From Erythrobacter sp. SCN 62-14 (GTDB taxonomy: Bacteria > Pseudomonadota > Alphaproteobacteria > Sphingomonadales > Sphingomonadaceae): a DNA stretch of 33,311 bases. Every line of letters starts with the position of its first letter. Within the stretch, counting starts at the first letter, position 1. Positions 24,339 through 31,988 of this stretch are shown one piece after another. The stretch spans positions 1 to 33,311 of the forward strand of contig MEDW01000045.1 of NCBI GenBank assembly GCA_001724215.1. Direction: 5' to 3'. The notes below the pieces were generated by a model. The model was not told the origin of the DNA and searched no databases. It was given only the letters and a program-made list of their open reading frames with translations. The position numbers and the translations under genes are program-made.

Positions 24339-25420
24339 TGACACAGACAGATCAAATCGATTTCGACAAGGAAATGGTCGGCACAGTCGCGGTGGAGGAC
24401 AAGGACAAGCTTGATCTGCCTGCCCTGACCACATGGTTCGAAGCCCATGTCGAGGGGTTCGAAGGCCCGATTTCCTATTCCAAGTTCAAGGGCGGGCAAT
24501 CCAACCCCACCTACCGCATCGACACGCCGGGCGCATCCTATGTGCTGCGCCGCCAGCCTTTCGGTAAATTGCTCCCCAGCGCCCACGCGGTGGACCGGGA
24601 ATATGCCGCGATGACGGGGCTTTACCCCACCGGCTTTCCCGTGCCGCGCACCTATGGCCTGTGCGAGGACCCCGAGGTGATCGGCTCCAAATTCTTTGTG
24701 ATGAGCATGGCCGATGGCCGCAGCTTGTGGAACGGCGCGCTGCCGGGTGTCGAGCCGGCCGAACGCCGCGCGCTCTATCACGCGCTGATCGACACCATGG
24801 CCGAGCTTCACCTGCGCAAGCCTGATGAAATCGGCATGGGCGATTACGGCAAGCCGACCGATTATTGCGCGCGCCAGATCACCCGCTGGACCAAGCAATA
24901 CAAGCTGTCCGAAACCGAGCATATGCCCAAGATGGAGCGGCTGATCGAATGGCTGCCTGAGACCATCCCGCCGCAGCACCATTCCAGCGTGGTGCATGGC
25001 GATTACCGGCTCGACAATGTGATCTTCCATAAGACCGAGCCGCGCGTGATTGCGGTGCTCGATTGGGAGCTTTCCACCCTGGGCGATCCGATTGCCGATT
25101 TCGCCTATCTGATGCTCAACTGGCACAATCCGGCCGATGGCCGCGCGGGGCTGCTCGGGCTGGACATCGAGGCACTTGGCATCCCCTCGCAGGACGAAGC
25201 GGTGGAGCGTTACGTGGCGCGCACCGGCTTTCCCGTTCCGCCGATGGACTGGTATTTTGCCTATAACCTGTTTCGCCTCGCAGGCATCATGCAGGGCATC
25301 AAGAAGCGAGTGATCGACGGCACGGCCTCTTCCGCCCATGCCCAAGCCATGAGCGACCGGGTCGCCCCGCTGGTGGACCGCGCCTATGAATTCGCGCTGG
25401 CCGCCGGGATGGAGTCTTAG
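24338..25420 (+). CDS. APH-like phosphotransferase (ACAD10/11 kinase-domain type)
   Basis: 360 aa with an aminoglycoside-phosphotransferase/choline-kinase fold. The catalytic loop is VVHGDYRLDN (H220, D222, N227). The metal-binding motif is VLDWELSTLGDP (D242). N-terminal KGGQSNPTY (51-59) resembles the nucleotide loop, and YVLRRQPFGKLLPSAHAVDREY has the Arg/Glu pair. This subfamily is the one fused to acyl-CoA dehydrogenase in eukaryotic ACAD10/11 and is LvaA-like in levulinate degradation, where it phosphorylates the 4-hydroxyl of an acyl-CoA. It is not expected to be an antibiotic-resistance gene. It is coupled to the ADH gene by a 1-nt overlap and is the last gene before repeat copy C. 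Confidence 0.92.
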   Translation: MTQTDQIDFDKEMVGTVAVEDKDKLDLPALTTWFEAHVEGFEGPISYSKFKGGQSNPTYRIDTPGASYVLRRQPFGKLLPSAHAVDREYAAMTGLYPTGFPVPRTYGLCEDPEVIGSKFFVMSMADGRSLWNGALPGVEPAERRALYHALIDTMAELHLRKPDEIGMGDYGKPTDYCARQITRWTKQYKLSETEHMPKMERLIEWLPETIPPQHHSSVVHGDYRLDNVIFHKTEPRVIAVLDWELSTLGDPIADFAYLMLNWHNPADGRAGLLGLDIEALGIPSQDEAVERYVARTGFPVPPMDWYFAYNLFRLAGIMQGIKKRVIDGTASSAHAQAMSDRVAPLVDRAYEFALAAGMES

Positions 25421-25426
25421 TTTTAC

Positions 25427-25554
25427 GCACGCCCGTCCGGGCGTGCATCCTCGCCGCTGTTTCGCGCGTTCCGCGCGAGCGGCTGCGGGCGGAGTTTTGA
25501 TCGTCCTATCGCTTCGCTGCTTGAGGACGGCGCCCTTGCGGCCCTTACGGGCCG
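25427..25554 (+). repeat. Multi-hairpin dispersed repeat, copy C (kinase-dapD gap)
   Basis: It starts with a perfect hairpin GCACGCCC-GTCC-GGGCGTGC (25427-25446), then ATCCTCGC, a TCGCGCG-TTC-CGCGCGA hairpin, GCTGCGGGCGG and a CGTCCT/AGGACG stem. It ends GCCCTTGCGGC with terminal hairpin CGGCCC-TTAC-GGGCCG (25539-25554). The order of blocks matches copies A and B but the sequence is more diverged. It follows the kinase stop by 6 nt and fills most of the gap to dapD. Confidence 0.65.
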
Positions 25555-25627
25555 ATTAGTAAGGCTTGTCGGTTTAACTCGGGGAGGCTAGGCGCAGCGC
25601 CATATCGACACCCGCGACGGAGCCACC

Positions 25628-26467
25628 ATGACCGACAGCCTCATTACTGCCATCGAAGCCGCCTGGGAAAACCGCGCCGAGATCACGCCTGCCAGCACAG
25701 AGGTTGCAGAAGCCGTGGAACAGGCGCTGGCGATGCTCGACTCTGGTGCAGCGCGCGTGGCCGAGCCTGACGGGAACGGCGGCTGGCAGGTCAACCAGTG
25801 GCTCAAGAAAGCGGTGCTCTTGTCCTTCCGCCTCAATGATAACGCCGTGATGGCGGGCGGCTGCGCTTCAGCTCCGGCCTTTGACAAGGTTCCGCTCAAA
25901 TTCGCCGGATGGGACGATGCGCGTTTCCGCGCAGCCGGTTTCCGCGCGGTTCCGGGCGCAGTTGTCCGCCGCGGCGCGCATATCGCCAAAGGCGCGGTGC
26001 TGATGCCGAGCTTTGTCAACATTGGCGCCTATGTCGGCGAAGGCACCATGGTGGACACCTGGGCCACTGTCGGCTCCTGCGCGCAGATCGGCAAGAACGT
26101 GCACCTCTCGGGCGGCGCCGGCATTGGCGGCGTGCTTGAGCCGTTGCAGGCCGAACCCGTCATCATCGGTGACGGCGCCTTTATCGGGGCCCGCGCCGAA
26201 GTCGCTGAAGGCGTGCGCGTGGGCGAAGGCGCCGTGCTGTCGATGGGGGTTTACCTCGGCGCCTCGACCAAGATCATCGACCGCGCCACCGGCAAGGTCT
26301 ATATGGGCGAAGTGCCGCCCTATGCCGTGGTTGTGCCCGGCAGTCTGCCCGGCAAGCCGCTTCCTGATGGAACGCCCGGCCCCAGCCTCTATTGCGCGGT
26401 GATCGTCAAAACTGTTGACGCGCAGACCCGCTCCAAAACCGGCATCAACGAGCTGCTGCGCGACTGA
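25628..26467 (+). CDS. dapD: Tetrahydrodipicolinate N-succinyltransferase
   Basis: 279 aa. DapD transfers succinyl from succinyl-CoA to tetrahydrodipicolinate in the lysine/diaminopimelate pathway. The N-terminal helical domain is followed by a left-handed beta-helix built of hexapeptide repeats ([53 protein letters not shown]). The catalytic MVDTW segment and the C-terminal cap ([19 protein letters not shown]) are intact. GGAG lies before the ATG. A weak CCCGC/GCGGG stem (26522-26542) follows but lacks a T tract. It is probably transcribed on its own after repeat copy C. Confidence 0.97.
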   Translation: MTDSLITAIEAAWENRAEITPASTEVAEAVEQALAMLDSGAARVAEPDGNGGWQVNQWLKKAVLLSFRLNDNAVMAGGCASAPAFDKVPLKFAGWDDARFRAAGFRAVPGAVVRRGAHIAKGAVLMPSFVNIGAYVGEGTMVDTWATVGSCAQIGKNVHLSGGAGIGGVLEPLQAEPVIIGDGAFIGARAEVAEGVRVGEGAVLSMGVYLGASTKIIDRATGKVYMGEVPPYAVVVPGSLPGKPLPDGTPGPSLYCAVIVKTVDAQTRSKTGINELLRD

Positions 26468-26588
26468 TTGTCGTCAACAGCATTCAACGGCCTGAAATAT
26501 AAAAAGATTGCCTGCAGCCTGCCCGCTGTCAAACGGGGCGGGTTGGTGCCTTGCTGCGACAAACAGCATCGATTACGCGAGTAAAGCA

Positions 26589-26613
26589 GGAACAATCGAC
26601 GAAACCTCCCATT
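26589..26613 (+). promoter_or_regulatory. EcfG-like (general stress response) promoter candidate
   Basis: GGAAC (26589-26593), 16 nt, then CATT (26610-26613). Alphaproteobacterial EcfG promoters read GGAAC-N16/17-CGTT, so this has one mismatch. It lies about 40 bp before the 52-aa membrane protein gene. It overlaps the left arm of the downstream hairpin. Confidence 0.35.
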
Positions 26614-26641
26614 GATTATACACACACACAATCATGGGAGG
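26605..26641 (+). promoter_or_regulatory. Hairpin that pairs the Shine-Dalgarno of the following gene
   Basis: CCTCCCATTGATT (26605-26617) pairs with AATCATGGGAGG (26630-26641) over 12 bp with one bulged T; the 12-nt loop is ATACACACACAC. The right arm contains GGGAGG (26636-26641), the ribosome-binding site 10 nt before the ATG at 26652. If transcription starts upstream of 26605, the CCTCCC arm would mask the ribosome-binding site, as in RNA thermometers or other translational switches. Confidence 0.6.
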
Positions 26642-26651
26642 TTGAACAGAT

Positions 26652-26810
26652 ATGAGCCAACATTCAGACGAAACACGCATCAGTACAGAAGATGTTCGCG
26701 CAGGCTACACTGGAGGACGGGCTCGCTATATTCTGGGTTTTGGACTCGGACTTGCGGTCATTGCTATGAGTGTTCTTTGGATTATTCCGGCGCTTTCCAA
26801 CCTCAACTGA
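26652..26810 (+). CDS. Small single-pass membrane protein (52 aa)
   Basis: The frame from ATG 26652 to TGA encodes 52 residues. A polar N-terminus (MSQHSDETRISTEDVRAG, TGGRARY) is followed by one membrane helix at about 28-48 (ILGFGLGLAVIAMSVLWIIP) and a short tail. The ribosome-binding site GGGAGG is strong but lies inside a hairpin. The codon use is less GC-rich than in the neighbours. I do not assign a function. The hairpin and EcfG-like site suggest it is conditionally expressed. It converges with the dipeptidase gene. Confidence 0.75.
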   Translation: MSQHSDETRISTEDVRAGYTGGRARYILGFGLGLAVIAMSVLWIIPALSNLN

Positions 26811-26843
26811 CCACACGCGTAAACTGACTTGTTGATACGCCCA

Positions 26844-28145
26844 TCACTGAAACTGAGCACGGCGCTCTGTGATCAAGGTCTCGATCGGCGGTTGATCGGA
26901 AACATTGCGCGCATAGCTTTCCGCATCGCGCATCACCCGCAGGATGTTGCGGCTGGCGATGAGTTCGAGTTCCACCTGCGAATAGCCACGCCGAGCCAGT
27001 TCCACAAATAGCGCGGGATAGCCGCTGACGTCCTCCATGCCGACAGGGCCAGTGGGCATCCCGTCATAATCCCCGCCGATGCCGATATGCTCAATGCCGG
27101 CCACCTTGCGGATGTGGTCGATGTGATCGGCCACATCGGTAAGCGGGCTCAAGGGTTCGGGATTGGCCGCAATCCATGCATCATAGGCAGCCGCAGCGGC
27201 CTCGGGATTGCCGAGATGCACCACTCTCAACCGCGCCACTTCGGCGGCGCGGCGAGCATCCCATTGGCGCAAATCCTCGTTGATGAAGCGCGGCAGCGCC
27301 ACCACCATCACCACCCCGCCATTATCGGGCAATCGGCGCAGCACGCTATCGGGCACATTGCGCGGATGCGGTGTGACCGCGCGCGCGCCTGAATGGCTGA
27401 AAATCACTGGCGCGCGTGCGACATCGATCGCATCATGCATCACCTTTTCGCTGACATGGCTGAGATCGACCAGCATGCCGATGCGATTCATCTCGCGCAC
27501 CACATCCTTGCCAAAATCGGTAAGGCCATTGTGCTTGGGATTATCGGTCGCAGCGTCGGCCCAGGGCGTGTTGAAATTATGCGTCAGCGTCATGTAGCGC
27601 GCACCCATGGCGTAAAACTGCCGGAGCACGCCAAGACTTGAGCCAATCGAATAGCCGCCCTCCATCCCCAGCAAGGAGGCAATGCGCCCCTCGGCCATGG
27701 CGATTTCAACCTGCTCGGCGGTTTCGGCATAGGCCATCTCGTCCGGATAGCGTGCAATCAACCGCTTGGTGACATCGATCTGTTCGATGGTCTGCTGCAC
27801 CGCGACCGCTTCATTGGCGTTGTGCGGCACATAGACCGACCAGAACTGCGCCCCGACCTTGCCCGCTTTCAGCCGCGTAAGATCGGTGTGCATCATCGCG
27901 CGTTCAGCCTCGGGATCGGCGGTGTTCAGCGTATCGGTGAAATCGAAATCATTGATCTGGTTGTTGAAGCGCGCCAGCAATTGATTGGGCACATCATTAT
28001 GGCCATCAAACACCGGCGCCGCTTCAAGCGCGGCGCGCGCTGTGGCTTCGGCCTGTTCATCACTGATCCGCTGAGCAGAGCCGGGCGCTGCCAGCGCAAG
28101 CGCCAGAGTGATCGCAAAGGCAGCGCGCAAAGGCTTGGCTTGCAT
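26844..28145 (-). CDS. Membrane dipeptidase (peptidase family M19), exported
   Basis: 433 aa with a signal peptide (MQAKPLRAAFAITLALALAAPGSAQ). The M19 renal-dipeptidase family uses a binuclear zinc site in a TIM barrel. Visible ligands include H and D of FDGHNDVP, the bridging Glu in LLGMEGGYSIG, His in VDLSHVSEKVM and His in FSHSGARAVTPHPRN. The C-terminal half contains GIGGDYDGMPTGP and SRNILRVM, also family marks. It likely cleaves dipeptides, possibly with D-residues, in the periplasm. The length is slightly over the family norm owing to an insert (VARLRVVHLGNPEAAAAAYDAW region). Confidence 0.95.
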   Translation of the reverse strand: MQAKPLRAAFAITLALALAAPGSAQRISDEQAEATARAALEAAPVFDGHNDVPNQLLARFNNQINDFDFTDTLNTADPEAERAMMHTDLTRLKAGKVGAQFWSVYVPHNANEAVAVQQTIEQIDVTKRLIARYPDEMAYAETAEQVEIAMAEGRIASLLGMEGGYSIGSSLGVLRQFYAMGARYMTLTHNFNTPWADAATDNPKHNGLTDFGKDVVREMNRIGMLVDLSHVSEKVMHDAIDVARAPVIFSHSGARAVTPHPRNVPDSVLRRLPDNGGVVMVVALPRFINEDLRQWDARRAAEVARLRVVHLGNPEAAAAAYDAWIAANPEPLSPLTDVADHIDHIRKVAGIEHIGIGGDYDGMPTGPVGMEDVSGYPALFVELARRGYSQVELELIASRNILRVMRDAESYARNVSDQPPIETLITERRAQFQ

Positions 28146-28197
28146 GGCGGCAAAAACTCCCGGTAAAGCGGCCTATCAGCCGAGGACAGCGACACCC

Positions 28198-28647
28198 ATG
28201 AGCGATAGCGCGCAAACCCTGATCGAACAATTGCGGCTTTTGCCCCATCCCGAAGGCGGCTGGTATCGCGAAACCTGGCGCGCTGCTGCCGCCGGGGGCG
28301 AGCGTGCAGGGGGCACGGCGATCATCTTCCTGCTGAAGTCGGATGAAGCCTCGCACTGGCACCGCGTTGATGCCGATGAATTGTGGATATGGCAGGGCGG
28401 CGATGCGCTCGATCTGCGGATTGCGGCGAGTGGCGAAGGCCCTGCCGACACCATCCGCTTAGGCGGCGATGTCGCAGCGGGCGAGCAGCTCCAAGGCCTT
28501 GTCCCGACCGGCGCGTGGCAATCGGCAAGGCCTGCAAGTGGCGGCATGGCAGGCTATTGCCTTGTCTCCTGCGTTGTGGTGCCCGGTTTTGATTTTGCAG
28601 GGTTCGAGCTTGCTCCGGCAGGCTGGGAACCGGGCGAGGTGCTGTGA
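28198..28647 (+). CDS. Cupin-fold protein of the DUF985 family
   Basis: 149 aa from ATG 28198 with GAGGA upstream; it is divergent from the dipeptidase with a 52-bp gap. Typical DUF985 features are visible: LPHPEGGWYRETWR, IIFLLKSDEASHWHRVDADELWIWQGGD (cupin His and Asp/Glu set), PTGAWQSARP and CVVVPGFDFAGFELA. The fold is a beta-barrel; the biochemical activity is not known. GTGA overlap couples it to the next gene. Confidence 0.9.
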   Translation: MSDSAQTLIEQLRLLPHPEGGWYRETWRAAAAGGERAGGTAIIFLLKSDEASHWHRVDADELWIWQGGDALDLRIAASGEGPADTIRLGGDVAAGEQLQGLVPTGAWQSARPASGGMAGYCLVSCVVVPGFDFAGFELAPAGWEPGEVL

Positions 28648-29033
28648 GCCGCCCTGGGCTTCGTCCCGTTTTGCGCTGGCTGCTGGCGGTCTTTTACGGG
28701 CTGGCAGGGGTGCTGCACATCGTGATACCCGCGCCGTTCCTCACGATCATGCCGCCATGGGTGCCGGCGCCTGAGGCGGTGGTGCTGCTGACAGGAGTTG
28801 CTGAAATCGCGGGCGCGGCGGGGTTGGTCCAGCCGTGGTCGGCAGCCTTGCGGCGCTGGGCCGGATGGGGGCTGGCGGCCTATGCGCTGTGCGTGTGGCC
28901 TGCCAATATCAACCACTTCATGATGGACATGGCCCGGGAAAGCGGCGGATTGGGCCTTGCCTATCACATCCCCCGGATGATCGCGCAGCCGGCGATTATC
29001 TGGTTTGCTGTGTGGGTATCGCGCGATGGCTGA
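28644..29033 (+). CDS. DoxX-like small membrane protein
   Basis: 129 aa from a GTG overlapping the cupin stop (GTGA). Four hydrophobic segments are visible: residues 8-27 (VLRWLLAVFYGLAGVLHIVI), 44-62, 69-85 and 105-125. Conserved-looking polar spots are ANINHFMMDM and HIPR. It resembles DoxX/DoxX-like membrane proteins. The function is unknown. The last 8 nt overlap the DUF3253 gene, so three genes form one translationally coupled unit. Confidence 0.8.
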   Translation: MSRPGLRPVLRWLLAVFYGLAGVLHIVIPAPFLTIMPPWVPAPEAVVLLTGVAEIAGAAGLVQPWSAALRRWAGWGLAAYALCVWPANINHFMMDMARESGGLGLAYHIPRMIAQPAIIWFAVWVSRDG

Positions 29034-29271
29034 AACGCCAACCGAGGCTATTCTTGCGCTGCTCGCCGCGCGCGGCGATGGCAAGACGATCTGCCCGTCC
29101 GAAGCGGCGCGAAAACTCGCCGGGCCGCAAGGCAATTGGCGCGCAGAAATGGACACAGTGCACGCCGCGGTCGATGCGCTTACCGCGCAAGGAGCCATCG
29201 CGCTTTCATGGCAGGGCCGACCCAAAAGCGAACGGCGCGGACCCTACCGGATCACGCGCCGCACGGTTTAG
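29026..29271 (+). CDS. DUF3253 protein
   Basis: 81 aa. The small winged-helix-like domain pattern of DUF3253 is visible: ILALLAARGDGKTICPSEAARKLAG, NWRAEMDTVHAAVDALTAQGAIALSWQG and a terminal GPYRITRR. DNA binding is conceivable from the fold but not established. It starts 8 nt inside the end of the DoxX-like gene. Confidence 0.85.
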   Translation: MAETPTEAILALLAARGDGKTICPSEAARKLAGPQGNWRAEMDTVHAAVDALTAQGAIALSWQGRPKSERRGPYRITRRTV

Positions 29272-29289
29272 CCTGCAAAAAAGCCGATC

Positions 29290-29541
29290 TTAGCTGAGGT
29301 GCTTGGACACCGCCGCCGTCATCTTGAACATCGAGATCTGATCCTTGCCGATCACCGCGCCCAGCTTGGCATCAGGATTGATCTGACGCTTGTCCTTGGT
29401 GTCCTGCAGGCTGTTGGCCTTGATGTATTCCCACACCTTGGAAGTCACTTCGGCGCGGGTCATCGGACCCTTGCCAATCACCGCCTCAAGATCGGCGGAC
29501 AGTTGCACCGGCTTTTGCAGTGCGTTGGTTTTCGTAGCCAT
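29290..29541 (-). CDS. SWIB/MDM2-domain protein
   Basis: 83 aa, almost entirely one SWIB domain: VQLSADLEAVIGKGPMTRAEVTSKVWEYIKANSLQDTKDKRQINPD, then KLGAVIGKDQISMFKMTAAVSKHL. Such single-domain proteins occur in some bacteria and chlamydiae and may be chromatin- or topoisomerase-related; the bacterial role is uncertain. The ribosome-binding site is GGGAGA. It lies 26 nt downstream of the PEBP-type gene and is probably co-transcribed with it. Confidence 0.93.
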   Translation of the reverse strand: MATKTNALQKPVQLSADLEAVIGKGPMTRAEVTSKVWEYIKANSLQDTKDKRQINPDAKLGAVIGKDQISMFKMTAAVSKHLS

Positions 29542-29567
29542 GGTATTCTCCCTACTTGTACGAAAGC

Positions 29568-30155
29568 TTAAAAGTCATCTCCGTCATCCTCCCAATCTTC
29601 TTCTGAGGATCCGGTGAAAGGCGCATAGAGCAGTGCACAGGCTGTGATGTTGCCTTGCAAAGCGGCCATGACATCAGCGCGTGTGGCTCCCGGCATCAGG
29701 ATGAGCGGGAGCTCGCTGGCGAAAATCTGGAACACATAGTGGCGTGTTTCACCCTCGGCAGGCGCGGGCAGCAGCCATTCCGAATTGCCGCGTGCATTCT
29801 TGCCGGTGCGCGGCGGAACTTCGCCTTCGAGCAATTTGCCACGCTGTCCGGCAAGACCCCACACCAGCCAGTGACAGACCGGCTCTGATGTCGAAGCGCT
29901 GGCATCCTCAACGATGATGATGAGTTCCTGCGTGCCGGGCGGCGGCGCGCTCCATTCCAAGGGAGGGGCAACCGAGTCTTCTTCTTCGGCGGTGAAGCTG
30001 GGATCAAGTTCCTCGCCTGCACGAAACGCCGGACTGGTGAGCGCAAAACCGCTGCGCCCATAGGTCGCAGCTGTACCAAGCTGAGCAATCGCGAGGCCAC
30101 CATGGCGCGCGGCCGGCGGCAGGGCTTTGCCAAGAAACTCCGGAAAATCAGGCAT
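29568..30155 (-). CDS. YbhB/YbcL (PEBP, Raf-kinase-inhibitor-like) protein with acidic tail
   Basis: 195 aa. PEBP-family features are visible: FALTSPAFRAGEELDPSFTAEEEDSVAPPLEWSAPPPGTQELIIIVEDASA, CHWLVWGLAG, and RHYVFQIFAS. These form the ligand pocket that binds phosphorylated head groups in eukaryotic members; bacterial roles are unclear. The C-terminus carries an extra acidic tail (SSEEDWEDDGDDF). No signal peptide is visible, so it is cytoplasmic. The Shine-Dalgarno is weak. Confidence 0.9.
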   Translation of the reverse strand: MPDFPEFLGKALPPAARHGGLAIAQLGTAATYGRSGFALTSPAFRAGEELDPSFTAEEEDSVAPPLEWSAPPPGTQELIIIVEDASASTSEPVCHWLVWGLAGQRGKLLEGEVPPRTGKNARGNSEWLLPAPAEGETRHYVFQIFASELPLILMPGATRADVMAALQGNITACALLYAPFTGSSEEDWEDDGDDF

Positions 30156-30404
30156 GATTCTGTCTTTTCATCTGTCCCTAGCTAGTCCCAAGCTCGGCTT
30201 GAGACGAGAGACCATCGGCGCTTTTTGTTCGGTTTCTGCGGAAAACTGCCCAACTTGGCCAAAAAATCGCAGTTGCAGGAGGAATTTTGCCGCTTCCCCG
30301 GATGTGCCAGCGTGCACTCTTGCCAAACTGCGCGCGCATCCGCCAAAATTGCAGCTGCGTAATTCATACCAGCACCGCTCAGTTTTCGGGGAGCTTACAA
30401 CAGC

Positions 30405-31874
30405 ATGAAAGTTGCCCCTGTGACGCCTGCCCGCGCGCTGATCAGCGCGCTCGCCTTGCTGCTGGCCGCTTGCGGCGGCGACGGCAGCAGCCCCAGCGTG
30501 GGCGGCAGCGGCCCGCCAACAGGTGCTACGCCAACTCCAACGCCATCGCCCACTCCGGCGCCGAGTTGTTCCCTGCGCGCACAGCAGGATGTGGTGAGCG
30601 AAATTCTCGACGAATGGTATCTCTTTCCCAACCTGTTGGCGACCGTCAATCCGGACAATTTCAGCACCCTGCAAAGCTTTATTGATGCGCGCGTCGCCCC
30701 GGCGCGGGCACAGGGGATTGATCGCTTTTTCTCCGCAGCAACCTCGATCGCTCAGGAAGATGCGTTGATAAGCAGCGGAGCAAGCTCCGGATTCGGGGTG
30801 CGGCTCAGCTTTGATTCGGCCGCCGGACGGCTGTTTGTGATTGAAGGATATGAAGGCACGCCCGGTTTTGCCGCAGGGCTTGATCGCGGCACCGAGATTC
30901 TCGCCATAGGAACGCCGGGCAGCGCCTTGCAAACAGTCGCCAGTCTGTTTGCATCGGGCGGGTCGCAGGCGGTCTCCAACGCTCTGGGCCCGAGCGATCC
31001 GGGCGTCACCCGCGTGCTGCAGTTCCGCCCACTGGGCGGGGCGGTGATCGAACGCAGCGTGACCAAGACACAATTCTCGCTTGATCCGGTATCGGATCGC
31101 TATGGGGTGCTGGTGCTGAATGATGGTGGACGGCGCGTGGGCTATTTCAACCTGCGCACCTTCATCGTCCGGGATGCCGAACGCCAGATGCGCGAGGCTT
31201 TCGGCCAGTTTCGTGATCAGGGTGTCACTGACCTGGTGATTGACCTGCGATATAATGGCGGTGGTCTGGTATCGGGCGCCGATGTCCTTGGCGATCTGCT
31301 GCTTGCCGGGCGCGTTGGCCAATTGTGGAGCCGCACTTTGGTGCGCGCCGAAAAGCAGGCCCAGATTGACCGTGAGAGGCCGCCGCGCACTATCGGGGCA
31401 GAAGCCAATGCCATTTCCCCGACACGGCTCGCCTTCATCACCACGGGCGCCTCTGCGTCAGCCAGCGAATTGGTGATCAACGGATTGCTGCCCTATCTTG
31501 GCAACAACATTGCGCTGATCGGCAGCAACACTTTTGGCAAGCCCGTGGGACAGTTCGCGTTCAGCGTTCCCTCCTGCGATTTGCGGCTGCGCCCGGTGAG
31601 TTTCAAAACTGTCAACGCCAACGGGCAGGGAGACTATTTCAATGGGCTCGCAAGCGTCATGCCCAACACCTGCCGCGCCAGTGATGATATCGGTTTTGCG
31701 CTCGGCGATCCGGCCGAACCTTCGCTGCGAACCGCGCTTGATTTCATCGCCGGTCGGCCCTGCACGCCGATCGTAAGCCGCACCGGGATCATGTGGCATA
31801 TGGAGGGCGCGCGAGACATGCTCGAAGCTCGCAACCCGACTGCTGCACAAAACGAAATGCCGGGCTTTTTCTGA
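30405..31874 (+). CDS. S41-family peptidase, lipoprotein
   Basis: 489 aa. The lipobox LLLAAC puts the acylated Cys at 23, followed by a Gly/Ser stretch and a PTPTPSPTPAP linker, so it is anchored in the cell envelope. A PDZ-like part is visible (SGFGVRLSFDSAAGRLFVIEGYEGTPGFAAGLDRGTEILAI). The tail-specific protease core follows: VIDLRYNGGGLV, the serine motif TTGASASASELVING and the catalytic-lysine loop SNTFGKPVGQ. It is C-terminally complete. The ribosome-binding site is GGGGAG, 12 nt before the ATG. The 249-bp upstream gap (30156-30404) shows no gene, only small GC/AT-rich hairpin-like stretches. Confidence 0.93.
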   Translation: MKVAPVTPARALISALALLLAACGGDGSSPSVGGSGPPTGATPTPTPSPTPAPSCSLRAQQDVVSEILDEWYLFPNLLATVNPDNFSTLQSFIDARVAPARAQGIDRFFSAATSIAQEDALISSGASSGFGVRLSFDSAAGRLFVIEGYEGTPGFAAGLDRGTEILAIGTPGSALQTVASLFASGGSQAVSNALGPSDPGVTRVLQFRPLGGAVIERSVTKTQFSLDPVSDRYGVLVLNDGGRRVGYFNLRTFIVRDAERQMREAFGQFRDQGVTDLVIDLRYNGGGLVSGADVLGDLLLAGRVGQLWSRTLVRAEKQAQIDRERPPRTIGAEANAISPTRLAFITTGASASASELVINGLLPYLGNNIALIGSNTFGKPVGQFAFSVPSCDLRLRPVSFKTVNANGQGDYFNGLASVMPNTCRASDDIGFALGDPAEPSLRTALDFIAGRPCTPIVSRTGIMWHMEGARDMLEARNPTAAQNEMPGFF

Positions 31875-31918
31875 CAAAACGCCAGCAAGACTGGCCTTCT
31901 GTAACGGGCCGTTTGTCA
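31872..31918. repeat. Nested inverted repeat at the S41 gene end
   Basis: TGACAAAACG (31872-31881) and CGTTTGTCA (31910-31918) are near-perfect arms with one bulged A. Within them lies CCAG-CAAGA-CTGG (31882-31894). The left arm includes the stop codon of the S41 gene. It may act as an mRNA 3' stabiliser or weak terminator; there is no T tract. Confidence 0.45.
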
Positions 31919-31988
31919 ATCCCGATTTGGTTTAGTCTCGTGGCCGGCTTCATGCTTCTGTCCGCAGTCACCGCAAGGGCGCTGCATA

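Noticed and set aside
24338..25420. Aminoglycoside-resistance kinase
   Set aside because: It has the APH fold, but its context and subfamily features (LDWELSTLGDP, YVLRRQPFGKLLP) match the acyl-CoA-linked ACAD10/11 kinases.
26618..26631. The CA-dinucleotide run as a slippage or phase-variation tract
   Set aside because: It lies outside any reading frame and is short; it is better explained as the loop of the hairpin, though length variation between strains was not tested.
30405..31874. S41 protease truncated by the IS110 insertion
   Set aside because: The serine and lysine active-site motifs are present and the C-terminus ends 293 nt before the transposase gene, so the gene looks complete.
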